DNA of 64,000 nt. Origin: Musa acuminata AAA Group. Its lineage: Eukaryota; Streptophyta; Magnoliopsida; Zingiberales; Musaceae. Position numbers and translations under genes: made by a program. The notes beneath the pieces are model-generated. The model was not told the origin of the DNA. It was given only the letters and a program-made list of their open reading frames with translations, and made no database searches. The DNA lies in the NCBI RefSeq assembly GCF_036884655.1, contig NC_088359.1:16163501-16227500 (forward strand), given 5' to 3'. The stretch's first letter is position 1. The number at the start of each line of letters is the position of its first letter. Shown one piece after another: positions 21,268 to 32,362 of the stretch.

Positions 21268-23682
21268 CTAAGCATTGTTTGTGTGTTGACATTCAAATAT
21301 TCTGCTACATCTCTCCTTCCACATCCACCAAATAGCGCATTTGAAAGTAACCTTTGCCAATTGTGTGAGAGGCCCTTTTCTTGAGAAACATTGTATGAGG
21401 TCGCATAGTTCTTGATGCAAGTTTGGTTGCGGCAGTCTATTGAGTTCAAATCGCTGGAGAATCTCTTTCAATATCCATTTAGTATAGTCACAAGCAAAAT
21501 AGAGTTGGTCAATAGTTTCTTCTTGTTGCATACAAAGGGAGCATCGGTTAACATGGTAGATACATCTTCTCTTCATATTGTCTATTGTAGGTAGTTTATT
21601 GAGAAGGGTCTACCATGTACATAGGGAATGTCTCTGTGATCCCGGTAGATCCCATGTCCAACTGCTTGGGATCCTTTTTTTATTTCTTTGCCTGATTTGA
21701 TTCCATGCGGATGTGACACTAAATTTACCATTGTCATGAGGCCAAATAAGTATATCTGAAGAGTTTTTCCTGATTGGAATAGCTGTGATAGTCGGCCAAA
21801 GTGATAACATTTCGGGAGAAATAGGATTAGGGAGACACCAGGTACCGTTAGCAATGAACTTGGAAATCTTCCAATCTTTGGGAGCCCCAAGGTCTTTTCG
21901 TATTCTGTCACCATATAATTGAAATATATTCTTCCCATTGACCCAAGGATCATACCACATATTAGTATTAGTTCCAGAAGAGATTGCATAAGAAATGTGT
22001 TTGATTAGCCAATTCTTTGCCTTTAAAATCATTTTCCAAGCTATAGAGTGGTATGTTCTTGTTGATATTTCACAGATTGATTCCTTTGAAAGATACCTAG
22101 CAGAAACCCAAAGTGACTATAAGGAACATTTGTTTTGCAAAAGATCTCACAATTGTTGTACCAGACATGCTTTATTCCAATCTTTAATATTTCTCAGGTT
22201 TAGTCCCCCTTCATCTTTCGGTTTGCAGATGCTGTCCCAATTTATCATATGCATTGCCTTATCATTTGTACCATTCCAGAAGAAATTCATTAATAACTGT
22301 TTAATATCTTGGAGAAGCCCAACAGGCAGAAGAAATGCATTAGACCAATATAAGGAATAAGAGTACAACACCGAACGGATGAGTTCAAGTCGTCCTGCTT
22401 TTGATAGAAGCCTATTTTTTCAGGAAGAAATTCTATTCTTTATTTTTTGTAAGATAGGTTGACAGTGGGTTTTGTGAATGCCAGTCGATATGAGTGGAAG
22501 ACCCAGATAAAGAACTGGTAGGCTTCCCTCACTGACCCCCTAAGTGTGTGCAATAAGGTCCTTTTCCTTAATGCAAGGACCTATATATACTTTACTTTTC
22601 GCATGATTTAACCGAAGGCTAGAAACCATACCAAAGTCGTTCAGAATATATGCCAGGTTCCTTTCTGAAGTTGGATCATTTTGGAGAAAGATAAGTAAAT
22701 CATCTGCAAAAGTTATGTGTGATATATGAATAGAACAAGCATTGGGTACCTTAATGCTACCATTCAAGACTGCATGTTCCAATATACAGCTAAGTCCTTC
22801 TATCGCAATAGTAAATAGGTATGGAGAGAGTAGATCACCTTATCGGATGTCATTCGTGCTCCCAAAAAAACCAATAGGTGAACCATTAAAGAGTATCGAA
22901 AACTTTGGGGTTTTCAAGCAACTTTGAATCCAATTAACCCATTGCTGTGGGAAGTTCATATCAAGGAGCATCTTATAGATAAATTTTCTATTAACTAAAT
23001 CAAAAGCTTTCCATAAATCAGCTTTAAAACATATTTTTGTCGCTCTTGTTTTTTAGTGCAGATTTTTGACCAAGTCATTAGCAAGCATAATGTTATGATG
23101 TATACTTCTTCCTTTGATGAAAGCAGCCTGATTTGGACTAATGATCTTTTGTATGACCTTTTGCATTCTATCTGCCAACACTTTGGAGATGATCTTGTAT
23201 ATAAAGTTACATAATGATATGGATCGATAGTTCTCTAGTGAATCAGCCCTTGCATTCTTAGGTATTAGAGAGATAAAAGTGTAATTCATCTCTCTAAGAA
23301 TATGACCTGAAGAGAAAAAATGTTGGCAAGCCTTAATCACATCATTTCCAATAATAGACCATGCAGTTTGATAAAATTCAACTGGAAATCCATCTGGACC
23401 AGGGCTTTTGTGCTTCGGTGACTTAAAGACAACTCTTACAATTTCGTCATCTATAATTGGGGCATTGAGGATTGAAATGGCATCCGAATCAAGTTTTCTA
23501 GTTGGCTCTACATGAATGTTACTAGGTTGCTCAGCTTGATTGAGTAAAGAATAAAAAAATTACTCAGTGTGTGCTTTAACCTCATCTAAATTCTCAATAA
23601 GATTATCATCTTTGTCTCTATATTTCCTGATACAGTTAACGGCCCTTCGAGTAGCAATGGAAGCATAGAAAAATTTAGTATT
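21268..23682 (-). pseudogene. LINE ORF2, reverse transcriptase half
   Basis: Minus-strand frames of the L1 reverse transcriptase. At 23053-23340 are the motif regions FISLIPK, NYRSISLCNFIYKIISKVLADRM and NQAAFIKGRSIHHNI. At 22540-22782 is the catalytic FADD box (ITFADDLLIFL). Further down are an RNase-H-like/zf-RVT end with CSLC...C (21510-21545) and the final WWMWKERCSRIF block of plant LINE ORF2. The main frame is constant from 23340 to 21268, with scattered stops. It is separated from the endonuclease half by a solo LTR. Confidence 0.9.
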
Positions 23683-23687
23683 GGAAT

Positions 23688-25450
23688 TGTTGAATCTCGG
23701 ATTTTGATGATGAAGTCAATTGTCATTTGTTATCTAATCTATATATTGAGATAAGTATGCAGGATTAACTATGATGAAAGTAAAACATGCAGCAGGAGTT
23801 GCGCCGGAGTCAGGACAATGATCACGTTGGGAGTTCGAGAGTTCGACGGAAGTTCGGACAGTCGTCGGAGGTTCTGCGGGAACAAATCCGAGAAGTCCAT
23901 GAGCTTGCCAAAAAAGCATGTTGGAACTCGCCAAGTGGATCGTCGCAAGTCCAAGGGTTTACCGGAAGTCCGCAGGAGCATCACCGAGGGTTTATCGGAT
24001 GATCGACGGAAGTTCGCCGGAAGCTCGCCGGAAGAAGCGATTGACGCACCGGAGCAAGTTACAGTAAATGTCTTAGGGAATATCGTAGTTAGCACAATGA
24101 TTAAGTTGGAAATGGGAGGTGATCCCATTGACTTAATCTTGGGGCAATTGGGCCCCTGAAAAACCCAAATTGGGCCGAATGGATCAACCCATTCGGACCC
24201 TGATTTCTGCCAGGCGGTTGAACCGCCCAAGCCAAGAGGTGGCACCGCCTGGGCTGAGTCTCCGAGAGAGACTGGGCGGTGCAACCGCCCTAGCCAGGAG
24301 GTGGCACCGCCTGGGCTCAGTCTCCGAGCGAGACTGGGCGGTGCAACCTCCCCTAACAGGAGGTGGCACCACTTGAGCTCGGTCTTCGAGCTCTGCCAGG
24401 AGGTGCAACCGCCTTAGTCAGGCGGTGGCACCGCCTGAACTTGGTCTCCGAGCTCTGGCAGGAGGTGCAACCGCCCCTTACAGGAGGTGGCACCGCCCAG
24501 AGGCTCAGTCTTCGAGCTCTGCCAGGTGGTGCAACCGCTCCAGTCAGGAGGTGCAACCGCCAAATCCCGGAATTTCGGGAATTGACAGTTTTGAGCTCCA
24601 AATTTGAACTGAGTTTGGGGCTATAAATACCCCACTTATTCAGCAATGATAGCAGATAACATACACCGAAATCTTGATCTTGTTCTGTGATTTTTAGAGC
24701 TCAAAATTGTTGTAAAGGCCAAAAGTTCTTCTCCCTCTTTTCTTCCAAGTTCTGAGCTTTAAAGAGAGGAGAGAAAATTCTGTAAGGGTTGTCTCCTAAG
24801 CCCGTCAAAAGGAGTGAAACTGTAAAAGGGTGGTTGGCCTTCGCCTATTGAAGGAAGGTCTCTAGTTGACGTCGGTGACCTCATCGGTGGAGGAAGCCAA
24901 AAGTGGAGTAGGTCAAGATTGACCGAACTACTCTAAATCTCGGTTTGCATTTACTTTGAGCATCTTATCTTTATTGCAAACCTCCTCAATAGCTTACTGC
25001 CTTCTGTGTTTTTACGAACGTGTTTCAAAGTTCAGTGCTTTTCGAATCGGCGTTTAGACGCAAATTAGTTTTATCATACGAACATCATATTTCAGTTTGC
25101 GCTTACGTTCTGATTTCCATCATAACTGCAAACTGCCTTTATATCTTTGCTTTAACTGCATCTCGCTTCATCTCAAGTTAAAGTGGTTTACGAATCGGCT
25201 TTCATACCGAAATCGCTTTTATCGTACGAACGTCGTATTTCAGTTTGCGCTTATATTCTGATTTTCATCATAACTGTAAACTGCCTTCATAGATTGATTT
25301 TAACGTCATATCGCTTGATCTTAAGTTAAAGTAATCTTAGAATCGACTTTCACACCGAAATCGTTTTTATCATTCGAACGTTTTTTTATCGTTGAAAGAT
25401 TTCCGCTGCACTAATTCACCCCCCCCCTCTTAGTTCTCTTGATCCTAACA
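23688..25450 (+). repeat. Solo LTR of the A/C type inside the LINE
   Basis: 1,763 bp, TGTTGAATCTCG...CTTGATCCTAACA, with GGAAT on both sides (23683-23687 and 25451-25455). No internal sequence. It has one of the largest palindrome arrays of the window: about eight GGAGGTGCAACCGCC-like units between 24210 and 24565. There is a TATAAATAC box near 24622 and a short 7-C run near 25422. It is the youngest event in its branch. Confidence 0.93.
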
Positions 25451-25455
25451 GGAAT

Positions 25456-26539
25456 CTCCTAGTGTAAGCCAATGCTGTCGAGACTTTTGCTTTGCAAAAT
25501 TTTTCTCCTGTTTTAAGGCTTGTATGAAGTTATTTCTGGCTTCTGTCTCTTTATAGATAATATTCTCATTATGGGGCTAAAGTTGCAGCTCATGTTGCAA
25601 TGACATTAGTTCCTTTCTGCAGAATTGAACTCTGGTGGTAATATTGCCAAAGATGTTTGTATTCCATTCCTTAAGTGCTGCTTTACAAGCTTTGAGCTTT
25701 TGACATAAGATGTTAGAGGGGGATCCATGCACATTAAAATTTCAAGCTGATCTGATGACATCAAGGAACTGAGGATGAGTACTCCACATGTTAAAGAATC
25801 TAAACGGTTTCTTACCTCTTGGTGTCGATTTGTCTGCATGTATGTACATTAAAGAATGATCAGAAAATAATGGAGCATCATACTCAAGAAGTGAATCTGG
25901 GTAAACTATTAACCATTCCTGATTAATCAAACACCTATCAAGTCGAGCCATTATTTTTCTGTTAGCAGCACCTTGATTACTCCAGGAGAGCCAATTACGG
26001 ACAGATTTCATATCAATCAATGCAGCAGTATATATGTAATCATTAAAACTTTGAAGCTGGCTTTCTAAAAGTTGTCTACCCCCCACTTTTTCATTTGGGT
26101 ACCGAACATTATTAAAATCTCCAAGAACAATCCAAGGTATATTGAAACAGCCATTTGCAATATTAGTCAGGTCAGACCAAAGAGTATTTCTTTCTTGCAT
26201 ACTGTTTGAAGCATATATACCAATGAAATTGAATTGAGAGCCATTCTTTTTGTCTTCCATCTTAAGATGGATGAATTGATTAGTAGCAGAAATAAACTAG
26301 GCATTAATAGAGTTAGGATGCCATAAGACCCATATTCTACTAAAAGTTTCATTAGAGTCATTGGTAAACAGTTCTGCGTCCGGCCATATTAAATTCTTTT
26401 GAGCTTGGACTCGCGATTGTTTAATTTTCATTTCCACTAAAATAACAATATCACATGCGACAGACTTGATTATTCTGTTGAGCTCCCAGCATTTCTCAGG
26501 CTTATTAAGTCCATGAACATTCCAGCATGTAATCTTCAT
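25456..26539 (-). pseudogene. LINE ORF2, endonuclease half
   Basis: Starts with an ATG at 26539 (MKITCWNVHGLN), as is usual for plant L1 ORF2. The motifs of the endonuclease/exonuclease/phosphatase fold appear in order: NVHGLN, a VEMK box, IYAS, GDFN (about 26118), ARLDR and SDH (about 25858). This domain nicks target DNA to start target-primed reverse transcription. There are in-frame stops near 26297 and 25742. The 1,768-bp solo-LTR insertion (LTR plus one duplication) accounts fully for the frame change to the reverse transcriptase half. Confidence 0.9.
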
Positions 26540-26579
26540 CGGTAATAAACAAATGAAAAAGGTAGTAAGGTATTCATCC

Positions 26580-28148
26580 TATGACTTTGGATGGAGTGTA
26601 CCATCCTTTTTCTTATCCTTCGGTTTTGCATTTTCCTCCCGCATAATATCCTTACCTTTTATAGCTTTATTCATATATTTATCCACTTCATCGACAGCTT
26701 GCAGATGTTTAAACTTTAAAATACCTTGAATCATGTGGTCTTGGTTGGCAGGGTTTGCTGAAGCACGATATGATTATTGTGGCACAATATCCTGGTTAGT
26801 ACTTGTTGGAGCAACCTGGCTAGAGAGGTTTGTTGGGGCATGAGTTTGTTGAGGCAGAATATCCTTGTTGGGGATGTTTGTTGCAGCCTGAGTTTATTGA
26901 GGAAGAATATCCTTGCTGGCGAGATTTGTTTGGGGCCTGAGTTCGTTGAGACACAAAGTCCTGGTTGGTACAATGAGTGGATATTGGAATTCCTATTGTG
27001 GACAGATCCAATGATATTGGAAGAGATGAAGTTCCTGACTTATGCTTCTCCTGTCCACAAGTATCATGGGAAACTTCTGTTATGGAAGGCTCCGACATAA
27101 TAGGAAGAGATAAAATTTTGGATTTGTCTTTCTGTTCGCGGTGCTGTCCTTTTAAGTTAGAATGCTCAATAGTCTTCGTCACTATCGGTGCTACTGCCAT
27201 TGGAGGAGACTCGCCTTATTGCTAAGGCACTTGACGTGGTCGATAGACCTTAGTGATCGGTTTCGGAGTTTGCTGACAGGCTCCATTTGCATGACCAAAA
27301 GATAAGCAACGCTGACATCGTTGTGGCTTCCAGGAATATGAGACATGTACCTTCCGAGTGTTCCCATCAAGATCATGATAGAAAACCTCATTAGGAAGAT
27401 CTTCATCGAAAGAAACCAGTACACATGCTCGTGCAAATGCTAATCTCGTCTGAGCTGCTATTGCTTTGTCGATGTAGAGTGGCTGTCCTAGAGTGCTGCA
27501 TAACTTTACAATAAAACGTCGACTCTAAAGATGTAGAGGAAGGCCTTGAAAGGATACCCATAATGGAATAGATTGCAGGCTATCTAACTCCAAATGGACA
27601 TCAGGAGACCAGCATCGTAGAATCATTGGATGGCCGTGAATAGTCCAGAATCCTTCGATGACCCATTGCAAATCTTCTTCAGAGTATAGCTTGCAAACAA
27701 AGAATCCGTTCTCCAGCATATGAAGGTCAAATGATGATATTCCCCATTGAGTTTTGATAAATGAGGATAGTGGGAAATAAGATGTTTTGAGACCTACCAC
27801 ATAGCCAACAATCACCCTAGACCATGTCTCAATCAACTCTGCTGAATCAGTAGTCTCGTATACATCAATCTTCTTATCAGCCTGAACTTCTAGAGTAAAG
27901 AATTCCAAGCTTAGATCCGGACTTCCAACCGGAGCCTTGAATAGGCTAGTCCAAGGTCGAGGGTTATTGGAAATGAAAGCAGGCTGCCGCGATCTAGAGC
28001 GCGACCTGCTTCGATGATGTTTTGTCGAAGGAGTTTCTCTCTAGAGAGGATATGGTGGAGGAGCAACTTAAGAGGTAAGGGTAGGGAGTCTTGCCATCGT
28101 ATCTACCCTCCCGCCATCGTCGCCAGCTCCAGGGGCCATCGCTGCCAT
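26580..28148 (-). pseudogene. LINE ORF1 (DUF4283 and CCHC nucleic-acid-binding protein)
   Basis: The frame starting at the ATG at 28148 (MAAMAPGAG) holds an Arg/Ser-rich patch, the plant L1 block RPWTSLFKAP, a DUF4283 domain (27525-27908, with FFTLEVQ and GFFVCKLYSEEDLQWVIEGFW), and a CCHC knuckle CQRCLSFGHANGAC at 27276-27317. It continues into a Pro/Gln/Asn-rich tail with SNPARI-like repeats. ORF1 coats the LINE RNA. Stops occur near 28070, 28038, 27525 and 27220, so it is not translatable as it stands. The right-hand start is well supported; the exact end is not. Confidence 0.8.
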
Positions 28149-28172
28149 GTTTGATCCCTTCTCTAATCATTG

Positions 28173-28671
28173 CTATAGTACCGTCGCCCTTGGAAATAGT
28201 CGATGCTGCAGTAGATTAGATCCCTGCTATAGTACCGTCGCCCTAGGTAGATCTGGTCGCCGCTATAGTACCGTCACCCTTGGGGAGAAGCCGATGCAGT
28301 AGGAGATCAAATCATCGCTATAGTACCATCGCCCTAGGGAGATCAGATCGCTGCTACAGTGTCGTCGCCCCGTGGGAGAAAGCCGACGCTACAGGAGTCA
28401 AATAGCCCGAGGGAGATCTGGTCGCTGCTACAATACTATCGCCCTTGGGAAACAGCCGACGCTGCAGGAGATTAGATCACCGCTACAGTGCCATCGCCCT
28501 ATGGAGATCTGGTCGCTGCTACAGTACCGTCGCCCTTGGAAAACAGCTGACGCTGCAGGAGATCAGATCACCGCTACAGTGCCATCACCCTAGGGAGATC
28601 TGGTCGCTGCTACAGTACCGTCGCCCTTAGGAAACAGCCGGTGCTACAGGAGATCAGATCACCGCTATAGT
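28173..28671 (-). repeat. Tandem repeats in the LINE 5' UTR (91-bp dimers of 55 + 36 bp)
   Basis: Alternating units of about 55 and 36 bp, each beginning CCGTCGCCC or CCATCGCCC and ending GCTACAGTA or GCTATAGTA. Together they make about five copies of a 91-bp dimer. One junction near 28400 is irregular. The array reaches the 5' end of the element, where plant and animal L1 elements often carry promoter repeats. Confidence 0.85.
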
Positions 28672-28687
28672 ACTTTTTAATAAATCT

Positions 28688-29577
28688 ATGCTTGTCATGT
28701 ATGAATTTATTGAATGTGACTTTGAGGATGATTTCGGATTTCACAAATGCTTGATTCATACTTATGACATGAGACACATTTTAAATATGAATCATGTTCA
28801 ATGCTTCAATCATGTTATATCTCCCTTAATTTATTTTCTTCTCCTAGATTTATTTACCAAATAGGAGAATCTTTCGAATGAATGAAATGATACAAATGAA
28901 TCACTTATCGATATATCTTTTAAAAATATCTTTTTAATATGATGTTGATAATTTGAGATGCCTGTTGGAATTCATGACATGAGATAATTGAATCCTTGAC
29001 TTACTCTTTATATGGCTTGAAAATATATGTTTAAAATCTTGCTTGATGAGTTGTTTTATAAGATTTTGCCTTTACGTCTTCAACTTTCATGCTTATCTTG
29101 ATTTAGCATATAAAGACTAAGGCATGCTTAGATGAAAAAGATTCACTTAAAAAATGCTTTTCCCATCTGATCGAGAGTAATGATTTCATGATATTTTGTG
29201 AATCTCGAAATTGATTTTTATGACTTGATTATGAGTTTCAAGTTAACGATTTGATTTGAATGAGTTTTATCTAAATCATAATCTTGATCTTGCAAAATTG
29301 GAATCACAAATAATATCTTTTGGTATTAATTACTTGAATTTGATTGAAACATTGCATGCTTAAATTAATCATTCACCTATGTTTCAAAAATTCTTTAAAT
29401 GTCTTATGTGATGATTAAAAATTAATTTACTTTATGATGAATCACGAATCATGACTTGATCTATAATATTAATATATTGTAATCATGATCCTTGGTTGTA
29501 TAATTCTTTTGCTCTATTAAAAAGATTTATCGAATAAATCATGTCCTTCTTGAATTTTTTTGATATCATGACATGAT
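28688..29577 (+). other. Element C2: non-coding region between the LINE and element B
   Basis: AT-rich, no coding frame, rich in ATGATT/CATGAC words. It continues 20016-20924 and matches the middle of C1's non-coding region in reverse. It ends at CTTGT (29578-29582), the left target duplication of element B. Confidence 0.7.
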
Positions 29578-29582
29578 CTTGT

Positions 29583-31040
29583 TGCTAGTCATAGGTGCCC
29601 AGCAAGCCAATCACGTGAGTGATGGCACGTGTGACTTGATACAGAATCTTTTTGCTTATTATATTTTGGCGTATATCACTTTATAACTATTGCATATGTG
29701 CATATATATATTGTGATGTCCTTGGATTTGTGCAATGGGAATCGGATCATGATGAGATCACGATAATGAGATCGATTCACCTTTAAACACATATCCTAAA
29801 TAATCCCGGTCATAGGTTACTCGAGAGGGACATCGTGATAACCAGATAGACTGGTGTGTTGTATACCCGTCCATATGATGGATGCAGTTGGTCTCATAGT
29901 TGCTCGTGTAGGGACACTAGGGATACAGTACAGATGCTCCTTGGAGAATGAGTTCACTGATTGATCCGCTTACGGAATGCTGGATGGTTGATGATGCCTT
30001 ATTGTCAGACAGCGATTCCGTAGTCCTAGTGGTGTATCTGATCCTTAGACTTGAGACACCAATGATGTCCTGTATGAGTGCTCCACTCTTTGATACCAGA
30101 CTTATAGGTTTGGTTGTCCCAGATTTAGTACAGCTGGTCATTGAGAGTGGTAGTCGACCTTACGAGGGCTATTGAGTGTCGATAGAGGATCATTCACTCT
30201 CGTCGTCATGAGAGGAATATCCCATGTGTTCTTACTCAGACAAATCTCTGGCCAGGGTCATTCGGGTTGAGAGAGAAAGAGTTCTCCGGGAGAATCCGAT
30301 TAGAGCGAGACTCGAGTAGAAACCGTATGGGATATTAAATGGATGAGGGACTATAGGTACACGGTAACTGAGGACAGACAGGTCCAATGGATTGGATTCC
30401 CCTGTATCGTCTAGGGACTACGGCGTAGTGGCCTAGTACTTCCGTAGTCGATGAGTCAAGTGAATTATTACAGAGATAATAATTCACTGAGTTAGAAGGA
30501 GTTCTGACAGGTATGACTCACGGCCAGCTCGATATTGGGCCTAGAGGGTCACACACATATGGTAGGCATTGCGATGAGTAGAGGTTCGGATATGAGATAT
30601 CCGACGGAGCCCTTGTCTTATTAGATGCAAATCCAATACCCACTAGGGGAGGACCCATTAGGGTTTAATAGGGGACCTCTATAAATAGGAAGGATTCAGA
30701 GCCTCATAGGCTAGAGCCTTTGCTTGCCTTTCCTATTCTCCTCTCCCTCTCCATCTCAGAGCAGGCCTGGAGTTTTGAGGAGCGTCGTCGTAACCCTGCT
30801 GTGTGGATCACCGCTAGAGAGGAGGACGCTTGACCTCCTTCACCCTCTCCTAAGGATCTGCAAGGAAACAAAGATATACGATCTCCCTAGGTAACACAAT
30901 CTACTCTATACGCAGTTTTGAGTTTCGCGGATTTTGCGCACCAATCTTCACACGACGACGAACATCTTTTTGGGAATCGGGGATTTTGTTTTCTTGTTCT
31001 TCTGCTACGCATATGATGTCGCCCCAAACATTTCCCAACA
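29583..31040 (+). repeat. Element B: 5' LTR
   Basis: TGCTAGTCATAGGTG...ACATTTCCCAACA, 1,458 bp. Compared with the 3' LTR and the solo copy it lacks 37 bp near 30330, lost between two GGG triplets. The start is TGCTAG in both LTRs. Confidence 0.92.
30680..30687 (+). promoter_or_regulatory. TATA box of the element B 5' LTR
   Basis: TATAAATA after GGGGACCTC; the same box is at 37657-37664 in the 3' LTR. It should set the start of the genomic RNA whose leader carries the hairpins described below. Confidence 0.75.
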
Positions 31041-31058
31041 GTGGTATCAGAGCCAGGT
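31041..31058 (+). other. Element B: primer-binding site
   Basis: GTGGTATCAGAGCCAGG next to the 5' LTR, with the initiator tRNA-Met complement TGGTATCAGAGCC. Confidence 0.9.
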
Positions 31059-31149
31059 TGTTCGTGCGAATGATTGGTTTTCATCTGCGTGTGTTGTGTT
31101 TTGGAAGAATTTTGACGTCAAAATTATTGACACAAAAACAAGGAAGGGC

Positions 31150-31605
31150 AGCAATAGTTGCTGCCCTCGATCTGCGTGCGTGCAGCACAACCGAAGGCGG
31201 GCAGCACAGGGGCTGCATCTGCAGCAGTCGGCCGACGGCCTGCTTGCAGCAGGCTTGCGTCCGGCCGGGCTGGCAGCCCGCGGGCAGAGGCGCCTGCGGC
31301 CGCTTCTCCCGCGGGGTGAGGCACCGCAGGGCAGCGGCGCCTGTCGCCGCTGCTCCCGCGGGCAAAATCCCCCCCACAGGGGCGGCCGCCCGGCGGGACT
31401 GCACCGCTTGCGGGCGTTGCCCCGCTGGCAGAACCGCCCGCGGAGGCGGCAGCGCCCGCGGAGGCGGCAGCGCCCGCGGGGGAGCCCACCTGCAGCGGCA
31501 GCGCCGCCAGCGGGCGTGCCGCCTGCAGGCGAGGGCAGCGCCCTCGCCCCGCCGCACAGGCTGCTGCCAACAGGGTGGCGGCGGCGGCAGCAGCAAAGGG
31601 TAGTA
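31150..31605 (+). other. GC-rich island in the element B leader
   Basis: About 450 bp made almost wholly of G and C within an AT-rich region. It has short repeats such as GCCCGCGGAGGCGGCAGC (about three copies at 31437-31485) and inverted GCCCGCGGGC-type words. Long frames exist on both strands (up to about 226 codons) only because stops are rare in such DNA; the translations are Ala/Arg/Pro/Gly-rich and match no Copia protein. I regard it as non-coding leader. Its origin (repeat expansion or captured host DNA) is unknown. Confidence 0.7.
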
Positions 31606-31842
31606 GGGCATTAGGGTTTTCTGGACAAAAGATAGTTTTGCCCCTCGGAATTTGAGAAATTCCAGTTTCTGTCTTTTGTCCAAATTATGAAAATACCCCT
31701 ATAATTGAGAAATTCCTTACATGTCCCTGATTTCAGAAAATATTAATTAATTAAAAGATTTAGTTGATTATTATTTTTATTATTATCTAGTAGTCCTACA
31801 TGATGATGATTATTTATACATGTGATGTATGATGTGTGGACG

Positions 31843-32157
31843 GATGATCATGGACCGTGTGATGTGTGTACTTGTGATTATTATTATTAAGGTCTGCGAG
31901 CCTCCATTATATTTCTCGTTTATTGTCGGGCCTGCGTGCCTATGATTAAGTTGTAATCACATGAGGAGGCGTAGCGGGACCCACGAGACGGACGATCGTG
32001 ATGCATGAAGATGCATCAAGATGTCGACGAAACCGACGAGGACGAGATGGACGATCACAGGGCATGGAGATGCACCGTTGCACACATAGATCTTGATGTG
32101 AGTGATTAGGCCTACTGGCTCGGGCCTAATCATATTAGGTTGTGGTCCATGATCATC
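31843..32157 (+). other. Long-range inverted repeat in the element B leader
   Basis: GATGATCATGGACC (31843-31856) and its exact complement GGTCCATGATCATC (32144-32157) can form a 14-bp stem, extendable with G-U pairs. Inside lie smaller hairpins: TGATTA/TAATCA (31943-31959), GATGCAT/ATGCATC with a GAAG loop (32000-32017), and GATTAGGCC/GGCCTAATC (32104-32131). Confidence 0.7.
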
Positions 32158-32362
32158 TGGTGTGATTGCTTATACACATACTAGATATGTATATATATTT
32201 GCATGCGATGTAGATATATATTAAATATTTATATGTGTGACATGTCATATTAGGAGGCCAAATCATAGAAACATCTCTCGATAATATTAAGTCGGTAAAC
32301 GTGAGGCAATTAGATTGACCCACGTGGCCTTCCATCGTTATAAGTAGGAATCGATTCCCAGT

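Larger units (their letters stand above)
20925..28671 (-). mobile_element. L1-type LINE with 16-bp target duplication
   Basis: A poly(T) run starts at the left edge (the poly(A) tail of a minus-strand element), and ACTTTTTAATAAATCT occurs at both 20909-20924 and 28672-28687. In element order: a tandem-repeat 5' UTR (28173-28671), ORF1 with DUF4283 and a CCHC knuckle, ORF2 with an endonuclease-fold domain, reverse transcriptase and a C-terminal zf-RVT-like region, then a 3' end with poly(A). The layout is that of plant L1 elements. It is close to full length (about 6 kb without the solo LTR) but carries several stops. Confidence 0.92.

Noticed and set aside
28173..28671. Regular repeats that might suggest a CRISPR array (also the 17-18 bp arrays at 49625-50116)
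   Set aside because: There are no unique spacers of constant length between identical repeats. These are direct tandem repeats in a LINE 5' UTR and in an LTR of a plant genome.
30934..31683. Overlapping long frames of about 150-226 codons on both strands over the GC-rich island
   Set aside because: They exist because GC-rich DNA has few stops. The translations are low-complexity Ala/Arg/Pro/Gly in all frames, and the region lies in a retroelement leader.
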